Assembly: GCA_030737875.1 (NCBI GenBank)
Contig: CM060911.1
Location: forward strand, 54,430,001-54,494,000
Direction: 5' to 3'
Source: Allium sativum
Lineage: Eukaryota > Streptophyta > Magnoliopsida > Asparagales > Amaryllidaceae
Length of the DNA: 64,000 bases
Shown here: piece after piece, positions 23,900 to 37,600 of the stretch
How the letters are laid out: every line of letters begins with the position of its first letter
Numbering within the stretch: position 1 is the first letter of the stretch
Translations under genes and position numbers: made by a program
Notes under the pieces: generated by a model
Told to the model about the DNA's origin: nothing
The model's database searches: none
The model's input: the letters and a program-made list of their open reading frames with translations, nothing else

Positions 23900-24178
23900 T
23901 GTAACGACCCGCATTCTACGCATCAGAGGACCGTATAACATTTATTTCATTATCATATGAAGTCGTATGGTCGTGTAACTTTGGGGAACGATTATTGGGG
24001 TCATTTCCCATGTTCACGATTTTTGTCGATTTTTAAATAACCGTTTTACCCCTAGTTGATCTTGTTTTGGCCATAACTTTTGATTGGTAAGGAGTTTTGA
24101 CCTGAAACCACATCCATTAGATCCGGGTGATGGTTAACCTTTCCGTAGAGTGGTCACACTTGACAAACAGACTCAACG
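23900..24178 (+). repeat. gypsy-2 5' LTR, first part
   Basis: 279 bp starting TGTAACGACCCG, matching the start of the 3' LTR at 44794. Interrupted by LARD-2 and continued at 37940. Confidence 0.9.
24174..24178. repeat. Target site duplication of LARD-2 (left)
   Basis: CAACG, paired with CAACA at 37935-37939. The one mismatch is G to A at a CpG-type position. Confidence 0.8.
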
Positions 24179-25178
24179 TGTAACAACCCGGAATTCTGGG
24201 CCAGTTTAAAATTTTTATTTTGGCGATTTTAATGAATTTTGAATATTTAAAATAGATTATTTTAAATAAAATCGACGAGAAATTTATTTTGAATATAATT
24301 CGAACGTATATATTATATACATCGTCGTTAGAATAGAAATAATTATATATAATTATAAATAGAATTGAAAATGGCGCGGTAGTTCGATAATTCGATTTCA
24401 AACTTCAATTGAATGTACCGGGTGCAAAACAATCCGGATTTTAGTAAAACCAAAATCATTAGGATCTAATTGATAATATCTTTCCAACGAATCCGACAAA
24501 TCAAGATTTCATAGTGGGAATCAAAAGATATGTCCAATTGAAAATTCTGAATAGTCGCTATGGAATTCAGGCCCTTAAAAATGGGAATTTTGCAAACGAC
24601 CTCGGATTTCGACGAAACCACTTTTGTTGGGTCCGTGATGTTAAATTATTGCTAGATTCCAAATTTCATAATTTTTCGAATCAATATGTGAGCATGGCAA
24701 AGGAAAACGCGTTTGACCAGTTTTAGTTGATTTTAATCGATTGGAAATTGGCCATTTTTCCAACGGTCTCAGAATTCGACGAAACTAGTTTTGTTAGGAC
24801 CGTATCGTCAATACGAAGCTAGAAAATATTTTTCTACAATTTTTAGAGTTAGTATGGGACCCCAGTAAATTGAAATGCGCGTTCAAATTCAATATATAGA
24901 GTTATATGTTGATTTTAACGGAAACTGATTGTAACGATCGAATCAGCCTGTGATTCATATCCCATTGTGTTCGGAATGGGGGTAAAACGCTATAGACGAC
25001 AGGCGGTGGGCCTCATTTTGAGGTCGAAAATAAAAGTTGTTTTTTGGTGAAAATAAAATAATTAAATAAATTAAAAATTAAAACCCTCCCTCCTCTCTAT
25101 ATTTCTTTGCGCCCCCCTCCCGTTAAAAATCAAAATCAAAAAATAGAAAAAAAAGAAAAAGAAAGAAGAGAAGAAGGA

Positions 25179-25310
25179 GGCGCCGCCGCGCGAGGCAACC
25201 CCCCCTAATCGCGCCGCCGCGCGAGGCAACCCCCCTCCCCATAATCGCGCCGCCGCGCGAGGCAACCCCCCTCCCCCTAATCGCGCCGCCGCGCAAGGCA
25301 ACCCCCCTTC
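25179..25310. repeat. GC-rich tandem repeat, LARD-2 5' LTR
   Basis: Four units of about 36 bp containing TCGCGCCGCCGCGCGAGGCA followed by a C-rich run. The partner LTR has about three at 32678-32790. It stands out sharply from the surrounding DNA. A C-rich, TATA-like stretch (CTCTATATTTCT, about 25095) lies just before it. Confidence 0.8.
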
Positions 25311-25944
25311 CATCGAAGACCACAGCGACACCCCCCTTCCTCCTACCGCTGACCACCGCAAACCCCACCACCTGACCCGCGCCAACAGCCGCCTCCGACC
25401 ACGCCCACCACCTCCGGCGAACGTAGGCAGACCCCTCCCCTTTCACGATTTTCAACTATAAGTTTTTATTAATTTATTTATTTTTGTTTTGCTTTTTATT
25501 TTATTTTTATTAGGTATGATTAGCATTATTTTGAAACTGAAATTAGAGATGTTTTGAAAATATAAATGGCGATGTTTTGAAAGTATAAATAGACTTGATT
25601 TTGAAAATATAATTTTTTTTTAAAATAGAAAAGATTAGATTTTAAAATAGAAAAGATTAGATTTTTAAAATAGAAAAGATTAGATTTTAAAATAGTTGTA
25701 GAAAAAAAATATTTTTGTAATATAAGTAAGAAAAAAATATAATTTTTATATTTTATAGATAGTAAAAATATCATCTTTACATATGTAGCAAAATAAAAAT
25801 GTGATTTTTATAGTGATGAAATTGAAAAGGTAAAATCTTTATAGTTGAAAAGGCGGAGTCTTTATATAGAGAATAGCGTTGTAAAAATAGAATTTTTATC
25901 TATATAGTAGCGGTATAGAAATGCGATTTTTATCCATATGGATT

Positions 25945-26230
25945 TGAAGTAAAAATTCGAGTTTATATATTGAATAGCGAAGTAAAAAATCGATTTTTAT
26001 ATATTGAATAGCGAAGTAAAAATTCGATTTTTATATATTTAATAGCAAAGTAAAAATTCGATTTTTATATATTGAATAGCAAAGTAAAAATTCGATTTTT
26101 ATATATTGAATAGCAAAGTAAAAATTCGATTTTTATATATTGAATAGCAAAGTAATAATTCGATTTTTATATATTGAATAGCATAGTAAAAATTCGATTT
26201 TTATATATTGAATAGCGAAGTAAAAATGTG
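25945..26230. repeat. 34-bp tandem array, LARD-2 5' LTR
   Basis: Eight or so units of AGTAAAAATTCGATTTTTAT plus ATATTGAATAGCRA. The partner LTR has only about four (33403-33550), which explains much of the length difference between the LTRs. Confidence 0.85.
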
Positions 26231-26362
26231 ATTTTTTATATATAGGGGCTACGGGCAACGAAAGTGAAGAAAGGAGAGAACGATGAAGACTTCTCTAAAT
26301 GAAGATTCGTGGTATTGGATAGCTTTCGGTGAGAACTTCTCACTCAAAATTTCTTTTTCTAG

Positions 26363-26404
<42 letters not shown>

Positions 26405-27349
26405 TAGGATGCAGACGGTGTTTAGTAGCACCCGACACCCGTCATCCACAGACCATGGATGGCTTGTTTGTTAAATTGTTTGGTTGTGTAGTTGGTTAGA
26501 TTATTTGGTTTGAATTGAATTGTTTGGTGAAATGGAATGGATTTGATTGATGTGTGAATGACGTGGGCCATCACTAGACCGGGGGTAAGGCTAGGCCTTG
26601 TCCCATTTCTAGTATCGTGCCGTTATGCCGCCGAAATTTTCTAAAATAAGTTAGAAAAATAAAAATATCATTTTTATTTTGTAAATGAACTGAATAAAGA
26701 TTCATGTGTTAAAATAAAATATTTTATCGTTAAAAATATAATTTTTAACGTGGAAGTGAATAAAATAAAATATTCATTTACAAACCGGACGGTTTGTTTA
26801 TGTACACCTATTTGAAGGACATTGATTGGGACGATAAATTTTACACATCGCCCAACTGCACAAATAAAATCTGTGTTTGATTGTTTGAAACCCCACACGG
26901 GTGTTGGGATGAAATTTGAAGTTCACTCATCCTGATTGAATAAATATGTCGATCGATTGATTGACAGGCTGTTATAGGCGTTAGATATCTATATTTGATG
27001 CTTATACAGTGTAGTGCACTTTGGTTGATGGTTGATTATTTTTCAATGCTATTATATACGTGTGATGTATGAAAATCCATATAATTAATATTAAATGGTA
27101 ATTGATTGGGCCTCATTCCAATCGGGAAAATAAAGAATATTATAAAATAAAAGTTCATGTGTTGACAGTACTCATCCATTGAGATTAGTCATGTGTTGAA
27201 CGAAATATTCTAATAATAGAAATATTTGAAAAGGAAATATTTGAAAAAGAAATATTTGAAATAGAATATTTGAAAATAGAAATATATGAAGCCGTGTTGA
27301 TTAGATTGACGCCATTTTGATGTGAACGATATTTATATCGATTTTATTC

Positions 27350-27800
27350 ATTTTTAAATGAATACTGAAAAGTGATTTCAAAATCGAATATTTTGAAATG
27401 AAATTTGAATTTGATTTGAATAGAAAACCAATTTGAATTGAATCGAATAGAAAACCAATTTCAAATTGAATTGAAAAGAAAACAATTTCAAATTGAAATG
27501 AATTGAAATCGATTTCGAAATGAATTGAAAACGATTTCGAAATGAATTGAATATAAAACGATTTCGAAATGAATTGAATATAAAATGATTTCGAAATGAA
27601 TTGAATATAAAATGATTTCAAATTGAATTGAATGGAAAACAAATTTGATTTGAATTGAATATATGACGAATTTGATTTGAATTGAATAGAAAACCAATTT
27701 GAATTCGAATTGAATAGAAAACGAATTGAATTTAAATTGAATAGAAAACGAAATGAATTCGAATCGAATTAAAATCGATTTGAATTGAAATCAAATAGAA
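27350..27800. repeat. GAATTGAAT-type degenerate tandem array, LARD-2 5' LTR
   Basis: Repeats of GAAATGAATTGAATATAAAA followed by a CGATTTC core, period about 27 bp in 27525-27640 and looser around it. Counterpart at about 34645-35100. Confidence 0.75.
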
Positions 27801-30405
27801 ACGAATTTTAAAAAGAATTTATAGTAGAAAATTCAATTTTGATTTGAATTTGAAGTAAAGGTTGAAATTGTTTTTGAAACGAATTCAAAACTATTTATAA
27901 TATTCGTTTTAAATAGTAATCGACGAAATATATATATAATATATATATACTATATATATAATGGCCTGAATAGAACGCGGCGCGGCAGTTCATGAATTTC
28001 GACCATTTATTTCAAACGGGCATTACGGGAGATCCGACCGTCGGATTCTCCTAAAACCGGAACCGATGGGTTCGTATCGAAGAGAGTTTTCTGACGAATA
28101 TTAGAAATTTGAAATCTAACGGTTGGATTTGGAGATACGTCCAAATCAAATTTGAAAAGGGTCGCTGTAAGTGCAGTTCGATGGCCGTTGATGGAAATCG
28201 ACTGTACGGGCCTTGATAAAATTATTAAAAATAGTAATAATTTGTGTAAAATCATAAGAAATGATTTGGGAAAAATTGGGATGAAAAACGCCATATTTGA
28301 AAAGATAAAAATAGATTTTTATTGAAATGAACTAATTTTGAACTAAAATTAAAACCCATTTATTTTTAAATAAATAAATTAGATTTGAAATGGGTTGTAA
28401 ATAGAATTGATTTGTGGGGTTATCGTGAAGGGTGTTTTAAATGACACTTTTTCTTTAACCCGGTACTAAATAGAATATGATTTGGGTTTGTCGTGAACTG
28501 TGTTTTGAATGACATTAGTCCTTTAACCCAGTAAAAGGAGTTTTAATGAATCTGCAATTATATTGAAATGTGAGTTTATAATCTAAATTATCAAATTTAG
28601 AAATTGAGCGAGAATGGAGTATCACCAGTTTTGCTCCCAGCGATAGTTAAATCTTTAATTAGATTTGAACGTGAAATGGTAATTAATTTTACCGATAACA
28701 CCATGGTGTTAGATATGGAGTATTACCAGTTTTGCTTCATGGGATGAATAGGTTGGGATTGGGAAATAAAATAAATAATTACTTCGGTGTGGTTCGCTAA
28801 TCTCGACTAGTTTGGAAAACCATAATTTGGTTTGAAATGACATCCAAAGGAAGATTAAAGGATAAAATTTAATGAATTTATCTTGGATAAAATTAATGGG
28901 AACCTTTCCCCTAGGGATGTGATTTTGTGAATAAAAGAATATTCTGGATTGGAATGAGGCGTTCGTTGTGTTTGTGTAACATTTGTTTTTAATATACGCG
29001 GGTTGTTCGGAAAGGCCGGGTTTATACCCATTCTGAATAACCGATTCGACGATATGTCGAAGATGAAGACGGTGGTCGAAGACCGGAAGTCTTCACATCA
29101 TTTGGATAATTTCTGACAATCCTGATTGGGCTGTACACCCAAGAGGATGGAAATAGTTGGTGGTTGTCCAGACGTACCTGGAGATCGATGGATATGCGAG
29201 GAAAGTGCCTCCGGTTTCGTTCAGACCCAGAACGAACTTGTAAATGGATTGTGTGTCTGACATTGGATTTTATTCTGTGTTGATTAAATATATATCTGTT
29301 TGGCGGCGGAGAATTTATTCTCTTGCTTAACGCCCTTCTCTGAGACGTACGAGCTTAGAGGTTATATATCGATAGATATCAATCGCATGGCATAAATTGA
29401 CTGTGTGGCACGCTGAGTTGCATGGATCAAGGCTTCTGTTGAAAAGCAAAGTCTTGTGGTTGATGATCAAAGAACGGCCTACGTGGCATAGCTTTGTGTA
29501 TAACGTGAATTTGCGAGCCTCACACCTCGGTATGAGTCAAAAACGGGATACGGACCGCTGGGAGAGCACGACGTTTTTTTCTAGCTATGGTGGTGTCAGT
29601 GACTTACCAGCCCTGACATTTATATACTTTTCACCTTTATGGTTGTTGGAATGAGGCACCTCGATATAGGTCTGTAAGGACCGGGAAACGTGTGTTCAGG
29701 AATTGCCAATCCTCTAACGTAAGTGGGGACCGGCCCAGCCGCATCCGGGGTTGCCCAGAGTGTGTAGTCCCGAGGCATTTGCTAGAGTGTCTCGAAGCGG
29801 AGAGGAGCTTGCCCCTTGCCTCGACTCATGACGGAAATCCAATTTCCAATACGAGATATCTCGGTTTTAATTGTAGAACTAGTATGGCGACATAGTGGTA
29901 TGGGACATTCATGCCGCCTATGATTTATATTTATGATTGAAATTGTTTTGACACTATACACTTATTATAGTATCAAATGATTTGTTTTAAACGTACCAAG
30001 CATGTTTGGCTGTTATAAGGTAAAACCCTATCCTCCGGCTTGCGTTGCATTGTGTGATGGGACCTGGGTCTTATAATAGCTTCATTTTTCGAAAAAGCAT
30101 TGCGTTGTTTATTCTATGCACTGGTATTCTTGGGAGGAAACCCGTTCCGTGTTATACGGCGTGGTCCCTTGAATTACTCTCTTTTAAAGTAAAGCTTTAA
30201 ATAACTGTTTTAGTTCTCACACCAGTCACATGACTGACCTGGAGTTTATTGTTTTAACCTAAACTCTGGGTGCCCCTACTTTCCGCACGGGCAGCTAGTA
30301 GTTTTGGTTTTGCAGATTTATATTCACAGGATCCTGGTTTACAGCTGGAATGATATCCGGAAAGCTCTGTATCCGTATATCACCTTCAGTTGTGCTTTGT
30401 ATTAT

Positions 30406-30419
30406 TTTCCGCTGCTATG
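30406..30419 (+). promoter_or_regulatory. Conserved LTR motif TTTCCGCTGCTATG (LARD-2)
   Basis: Exact 14-mer, 210 bp from the LTR end. It is shared with gypsy-1 and gypsy-2 LTRs, whose remaining LTR sequence is mostly unlike this one. Confidence 0.5.
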
Positions 30420-30631
30420 TAATTTATTGTAATCTCTGATATTTATCGAATGTATTTTATTCATTTATACTCTGTATATTCTTGTATCTGATGGAATTGT
30501 TGTAATAGCAATGAAATGTTCTTCCGTCTGCGTTCTATTTTGTCATGTTCTCAAAACGGTCAGGGGTTTCGAACGGTCTAGATCGGTTTAACGACTGATT
30601 CGGATCGAGCGAAATTCCTTGCCGTCACATT

Positions 30632-30643
30632 TGGTATCAGAGC
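30632..30643 (+). other. LARD-2 tRNA-Met primer binding site
   Basis: TGGTATCAGAGC, two nucleotides after the 5' LTR end at 30629. Confidence 0.92.
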
Positions 30644-31637
30644 TTTGGTTTACAGAGCTCGAGAACAAGACACATTAGAACCATACGAAAGAATTCATCA
30701 GATATTGGATTAGTAATATCCAATTAGAATGACTCGTTAGAGATAGGATCAGTAGTATCCTAGAATGAGTGTGAAGAGTATATTTTTCAAATGAAAACAA
30801 TTTTGTTTTGAAAATTTAAATCGTTTAAAACGTATTTGAATAATTATTTATTTTGAATATGGGCAATCGAGTATATATAGATTTCGCGTATATGCGTCAT
30901 GAACGTATATTCGAAGTTTTAATATACTGGATAGATATAGAACCGCAATCTAGTGGCCCGAAGATGATTCTGATGGTTAAGTACTCGTCGTCAGAATTTA
31001 TATTCGAGCGACGAAGGTGTGATTTCTATATATTTCCATTAGACTGGTGTGAGAACCAAAACTTATATAGCTAAAACACATTGTTGTGAATTGGCATCAA
31101 AAACAAGATTTTCAGTATATATATCAAAATTTATGAATTTGAAAACGTTAATCCGCTAATTGATTGATGTTTGTGTTGTTTGTTTATTTGTTTGATAATT
31201 TTGAACCATTATGCCTGATTGAATCAAATATTGAAGTGTATTGAAAATTAGTCGCGTTTGCTTGCATATACATATACTTACAATGAACAGGTCATAGCAA
31301 GGAGGCTAGAGCAGAGAATAAAATTTGTTTGCCCGACAAATAGGTACATGTTTGCTATATAATTTACTGTTTTGTTTGGGTGATGATGATTTTATGAGCC
31401 GATTGGCTAGCCGCTTGGCTTTTTCTTTTTCTTTTTGAGATCAGAAGGCCTGTATGGCAATTTCGGGATTTTCTCGTGGCTCCCGGTGCAGGGGAGGTTA
31501 TGGCGAAATTTTTCGAAAATTTAGGGTGTTAGCCAAATTTTTGAAAATTTGAAAATTCCCAGAAATTGAAAAGTTGGAGAATGGAAGCCAGATCGAACGT
31601 AGAGTTGATTAATCAAACCACTTTCGACTTTGTTCCT
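30644..31637 (+). other. LARD-2 internal region, non-coding
   Basis: About 1 kb. The longest open frame (30853-31074, 73 codons) has no family signature, and I do not consider it a gene. An imperfect repeat GGATTAGTAATATCCAATTA / GGATCAGTAGTATCCTAGAA lies at about 30703-30763. The last 200 bp are A-rich and lead to the polypurine signals. Confidence 0.65.
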
Positions 31638-31670
31638 TTTCGGGGACGAAAAGTTTTAAGTGGGGGAGAT
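31638..31670 (+). other. LARD-2 inverted repeat and polypurine tract
   Basis: TTTCG-GGGA-CGAAA (31638-31651) is followed by AAGTGGGGGAGAT directly before the 3' LTR. Same layout as in the gypsy copies and LARD-1. Confidence 0.85.
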
Positions 31671-34600
31671 TGTAACAACCCGGAATTCTGGGCCAGTTTA
31701 AAATTTTTATTTTGGCGATTTTAATGAATTTTGAATATTTAAAATAGATTATTTTAAATAAAATCGATGAGAAATTTATTTTGAATATAATTCGAATGTA
31801 CATATTATATACATCGTCGTTAGAATAGAAATAATTATATATAATTATAAATAGAGTTGAAAATGGCGCGGTAGTTCGATAATTCGATTTCAAACTTCAA
31901 TTGAATGTACCGGGTGCAAAACAATCCGGATTTTAGTGAAACCAAAAACATTAGGATCTAATTGATAATATCTTTCCAACGAATCCGACAAATCAAGATT
32001 TCATAGCGGGAATCAAAAGATATGTCCAATTGAAAATTCTGAATAGTCGCTATGGAATTCAGGCCCTTAAAAATGGGAATTTTGCAAACGACCTCGGATT
32101 TCGACGAAACCACTTTTGTTGGGTCCGTGATGTTAAATTATTGCTAGATTCCAAATTTCATAATTTTTCGAATCAATATGTGAGCGTGGCAAAGGAAAAC
32201 GCGTTTGACTAGTTTTAGTTGATTTTAATCGACTGGAAATTGGCCATTTTTCCAACGGTCTCAGAATTCGACAAAACTAGTTTTGTTAGGACCGTATCGT
32301 CAATACGAAGCTAGAAAATATTTTTCTACAATTTTTAGAGTTAGTATGTGACCCCAGTAAATTGAAATGCGCGTTCAAATTCAATATATAGAGTTATATG
32401 TTGATTTTAACGGAAACTGATTGTAACGATCGAATCAGCCTGCGACACATATCCCATTGTGTTCGGAATGGGGGTAAAACGCTATGGACGACAGGCGGTG
32501 GGCCTCATTTTGAGGTCGAAAATAAAAGTTGCTTTTTGGAGAAAATAAAATAATTAAATAAATTAAAAATTAAAACCCTCCCTCCTCTCTATATTTCTTT
32601 GCCCCCCCCCCCCCCCCCCGGTTAAAAAATCAAAATCAGAAAATCAAAAAACAGAAAGAAAAAAAAGAGAAGAAGGAGGCGCCGCCGCGCGAGGCAACCC
32701 CCACCCCCCCTAATCGCGCCGCCGCGCGAGGCAACCCCCCTCCCCCTAATCGGGCCGCCGCGCGGGGCAACCCCCCCCCCCCTTTCCATCGAAGACCACA
32801 GTGACACCCCCCCTTCCTCCTACCGCCGACCACCGCAAACCCCACCACCTGACCCGCGCCAGCAGCCGCCTCCGACCACGCCCACCACCTCCGGCGAACG
32901 TAGGAAGACCCCTCCCCTTTCACGATTTTTCGACTGTAAGTTTTTATTAATTTATTTATTTTTGTTTTGCCTTTTATTTTATTTTTATTAGGTATGATTA
33001 GCATTATTTTGAAACTGAAATTAGAGATGTTTTGAAAATATAAATGGCGATGTTTTGAAAGTATAAATAGACTTGATTTTGAAAATATAATTTTTTTTTA
33101 AAATAGAAAAGATTAGATTATTAAAATAGAAAAGATTAGATTTTTAAAATAGTTGTAGAAAAAAATATTTTTATAATATAAGTAAGAAAAAAATATAATT
33201 TTTATATTTTATAGATAGTAAAAATATCATCTTTACATATGTAGCAAAATAAAAATGTGATTTTTATAGTGATGAAATTGAAAAGGTAAAATCTTTATAG
33301 TTGAAAAGGCGGAGTCTTTATATAGAGAATAGCGTTGTAAGAATAGAATTTTTATCTATATAGTAGCGGTATAGAAATGCGATTTTTATCCACATGGATT
33401 TGAAGTAAAAATTCGATTTTTATATATTGAATATCGAAGTAAAAATTCGATTTTTATATATTGAATAGCAAAGTAAAAATTCGATTTTTATATACTGAAT
33501 AGCATAGTAAAAATTCGATTTTTATATATTGAATAGCGAAGTAAAAATGTGATTTTTTATATATAGTGGCTACGGGCAACGAAAGTGAAGAAAGGCGAGA
33601 ACGATGAAGATTTCTCTAAATGAAGAGTCGTGGTATTGGATAGCTTTCGGTGAGAACTTCTCACTCAAAATTTATTTTTCTAGTTATATATATATATACT
33701 AGGATGCAGACGGTGTTTAGTAGCACCCGACACCCGTCATCCACAGACCATGGATGGCTTGTTTGTTAAATTGTTTGGTTGTATAGTTGGTTAGATTATT
33801 TGGTTTGAATTGAATTGTTTGGTGAAATGGAATGGATTTGATTGATGTGTGAATGGCGTGGGCCTTCACTAGACCGGGGGTAAGGCTAGGCCTTGTCCCG
33901 TTTCTAGTATCGTGCCGTTATGCCGCCGAAATTTTCTAAAATAAGTTAGAAAAATAAAAATATCATTTTTATTTTGTAAATGAACTGAATAAAGATTCAT
34001 GTGTTAAAATAAAATATTTTATCGTTAAAAATATAATTTTTAATGTGGAAGTGAATAAAATAAAATATTCATTTACAAACCGGACGGTTTGTTTATGTAC
34101 ACCTATTTGAAGGACATTAATTGGGACGATAAATTTTACACATCGCCCAACTGCACAAATAAAATCTGTGTTTGATTGTTTGAAACCCCACACGGGTGTT
34201 GGGATGAAATTTGAAGTTCACTCATCCTGATTGATTAAATATGTCGATTGATTGATTGACAGGCTGTTATAAGCGTTAGATATCTATATTTGATGCTTAT
34301 ACAGTGTAGTGCACTTTGGTTGATGGTTGATTATTTTTCAATGCTATTATATACGTGTGATATATGAAAATCCATATAATTAATATTATATGGTAATTGA
34401 TTGGGCCTCATTCCAATCGGGAAAACAAAGAATATTATAAAATAAAGGTTCATGTGTTGACAGTAATCATCCGTTGAGATTATTCATGTGTTGAACAAAA
34501 TATTCTAATAATAGAAATATTTGAAAAGGAAATATTTGAAAAAGAAATATTTGAAATAGAATATTTGAAAATAGAAATATATGAAGCCGTGTTGATTAGA

Positions 34601-37600
34601 TTGACGCCATTTTGACGTGAACGATATTTATATCGATTTTATTCATTTTTAAATGAATACTGAAAAGTGATTTCGAAATCGAATATTTTGAAATGAAATT
34701 TGAATTTGATTTGAATAGAAAACCAATTTGAATTGAATCGAATAGAAAACCAATTTCGAATTGAATTGAAAAGAAAACAATTTCAAATTGAAATGAATTG
34801 AAATCGATTTCGAAATGAATTGAAAATGATTTCGAAATGAATTGAATATAAAACGATTTCGAAACGAATTGAATATAAAACGATTTCGAAATGAATTGAA
34901 TATAAAACGATTTCAAATTGAATTGAATGGAAAACAAATTTGATTTGAATTGAATATGTGACGAATTTGATTTGAATTGAATAGAAAACCAATTTGAATT
35001 CGAATTGAATAGAAAACGAATTGAATTTAAATTGAATAGAAAACGAAATGAATTCGAATCGAATTAAAATCGATTTGAATTGAAATCAAATAGAAACGAA
35101 TTTTAAAAAGAATTTATAGTAGAAAATTCAATTTTGATTTGAATTTGAAGTAAAGGTTGAAATTGTTTTTGTAACGAATTCAAAACTATTTATAAAATTC
35201 GTTTTAAATAGTAATCGACGAAATATATATAATATATATATATACTATATATATAATGGCCTGAATAGAACGCGGCGCGGCAGTTCGTGAATTTCGACCA
35301 TTTATTTCAAACGGGCATTACGGGAGATCCGACCGTCGGATTCTCCTAAAACTGGAACCGATGGGTTCGTATCGAAGAGAGTTTTCTAACGAATATTAGA
35401 AATTTGAAATCTAACGGTTGGATTTGGAGATACGTCCAAATCAAATTTGAAAAGGGTCGCTGTAAGTGCAGTTCGATGGCCGTTGATGGAAATCGACTGT
35501 ACGGGCCTTGATAAAATTATTAAAAATAGTAATAATTTGTGTAAAATCATAAGAAATGATTTGGGAAAAATTGGGATGAAAAACGCCATATTTGAAAAGA
35601 TAAAAATAGATTTTTATTGAAATGAACTAATTTTGAACTAAAATTAAAACCCATTTATTTTTAAATAAATAAATTAGATTTGAAATGGGTTGTAAATAGA
35701 ATTGATTTGTGGGGTTATCGTGAAGGGTGTTTTAAATGACACTTGTTCTTTAACCCGGTACTAAATAGAATATGATTTGGGTTTGTCGTGAACTGTGTTT
35801 TGAATGACATTAGTCCTTTAACCCAGTAAAAGGAGTTTTAATGAATCTGAAATTATATTGAAATGTGAATCTATAATCTAAATTATCAAATTTAGAAAGT
35901 GAGCGAGAATAGAGTATCACCAGTTTTGCTCCCAGCGTTAGTTAAATCTTTAATTAGATTTGAACGTGAAATGGTAATTAATTTTACCGATAACACCGTG
36001 GTGTTAGATATGGAGTATTACCAGTTTTGCTTCATGGGATGAATAGGTTGGGATTGGGAAATAAAATAAATAATTACTTCAGTGTGGTTCGCTAATCTCG
36101 ACTAGTTTGGAAAACCATAATTTGGTTTGAAATGACATCCAAAGGAAGATTAAAGGATAAAATTTAAAGAATTTATCTTGGATAAAATTAATGGGAACCT
36201 TTCCCCTAGGGATGTGATTTTGTGAATAAAAGAATATTCTGGATTGGAATGAGGCGTTCGTTGTGTTTGTGTAACATTTGTTTTTAATATACGCGGGTTG
36301 TTCGGAAAGGCCGGGTTTATACCCATTCTGAATAACCGATTCGACGATATGTCGAAGATGAAGACGGCGGTCGAAGACCGGAAGTCTTCACATCGTTTGG
36401 ATAATTTCTGACGATCCTGATTGGGCTGTACACCCAAGAGGATGGAAATAGTTGGTGGTCGTCCAGACGTACCTGGAGATCGATGGATATGCGAGGAAAG
36501 TGCCTCCGGTTTCTTTCAGACCCAGAACGAACTTGTAAATGGATTGTGTGTCTGACATTGGATTTTATTCTATGTTGATTGATTTCTGTTAAATATATAT
36601 CTATTTGGCGGCGGAGAATTTATTCTCTTGCTTAACGCCCTTCTCTGAGACGTACGAGCTTAGAGGTTATATATCGATAGATATCAATCGCATGGCATGA
36701 ATTGCCTGTGTGGCACGCTGAGTTGCATGGATCAAGGCTTCTGTTGAAAAGCAAAGTCTTGTGGTTGATGATCAAAGCACGACTTACGTGGCATAGCTTT
36801 GTGTATAACGTGAATTCGCGAGCCTCACACCTCGGTATGAGTCAAAAACGGGATACGGACCGCTGGGAGAGCACGACGTTTCTTTCTAGCTATGGTGGTG
36901 TCAGTGACTTACCAGCCCTGACATTTATATACTTTTCACCTTTGTGGTTGTTGGAATGAGGCGCCTCGATATAGGTCTGTAAGGACCGGGAAACGTGTGT
37001 TCAGGAATTGCCAATCCTCTAACGTAAGTGAGGACCGGCCCAGCCGCATCCGGGGTTGCCCAGAGTGTGTAGTCCCGAGGCATTTGCTAGAGTGTCTCGA
37101 AGTGGAGAGGAGCTTGCCCCTTGCCTCGACTCATGACGGAAATCCAATTTCCAATACGAGATATCTCGGTTTTAATTGTAGAACTAGTATGGCGACATAG
37201 TGGTATGGGACATTCATGCCGCCTATGATTTATATTTATGATTGAAATTGTTTTGACACTATACACTTATTATAGTATCAAATGATTTGTTTTAAACGTA
37301 CCAAGCATTTTTGGCTGTTATAAGGTAAAACCCTATCCTCCGGCTTGCGTTGCATTGTGTGATGGGACCTGGGTCTTATAATAGCTTCATTTTTCGAAAA
37401 AGCATTGCGTTGTTTATTCTATGCACTGGTATTCTTAGGAGGAAACCCGTTCCGTGTTATACGGCGTGGTCCCTTGAATTACTCTCTTTTAAAGTAAAGC
37501 TTTAAATAACTATTTTAGTTCTCACACCAGTCACATTACTGACCTGGAGTTTATTGTTTTAGCCTAAACTCTGGGTGCCCCTACTTTCCGCACGGGCAGC

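Larger units (their letters stand above)
24179..30629 (+). repeat. LARD-2 5' LTR (6.45 kb)
   Basis: In order: a GC-rich CGCCGCCGCGCGAGG tandem block (25179-25310), a 34-bp AT-rich array (25945-26230), an AT microsatellite (about 26363-26402), AT-rich filler, a 27-bp GAATTGAATATAAAACGATTTC-like array (about 27350-27800), a TA-rich run (27928-27962), an ACGGGCC/ATCCGACCG segment (27965-28210), and a less AT-rich 3' third (29000-30629). The last third ends with TTTCCGCTGCTATG at 30406-30419. Short open frames at 29397-29654 and 29692-29895 are also open in the partner LTR, but the LTRs are about 98% alike, so this is no evidence of selection. Confidence 0.9.

Noticed and set aside
25071..25455. 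Minus-strand frames rich in Arg, Gly and Ala in the GC-rich LARD-2 block
   Set aside because: They are a by-product of the CGCCGCCGCGCGAGG tandem repeat; they change frame and length between the two LTRs.
27301..27697. Minus-strand frames with FYIQFISKS repeats
   Set aside because: Translation of a degenerate 27-bp AT-rich tandem array, not a repeat protein.
29397..29895. Open frames of 85 and 67 codons conserved in both LARD-2 LTRs
   Set aside because: The two LTRs are about 98% identical overall, so frames stay open without selection. No family motif, and no start or leader context is evident.
32602..32620. Run of about 18 C as a biological signal
   Set aside because: Homopolymer in a C-rich tract; length is as likely to be slippage or an assembly error.
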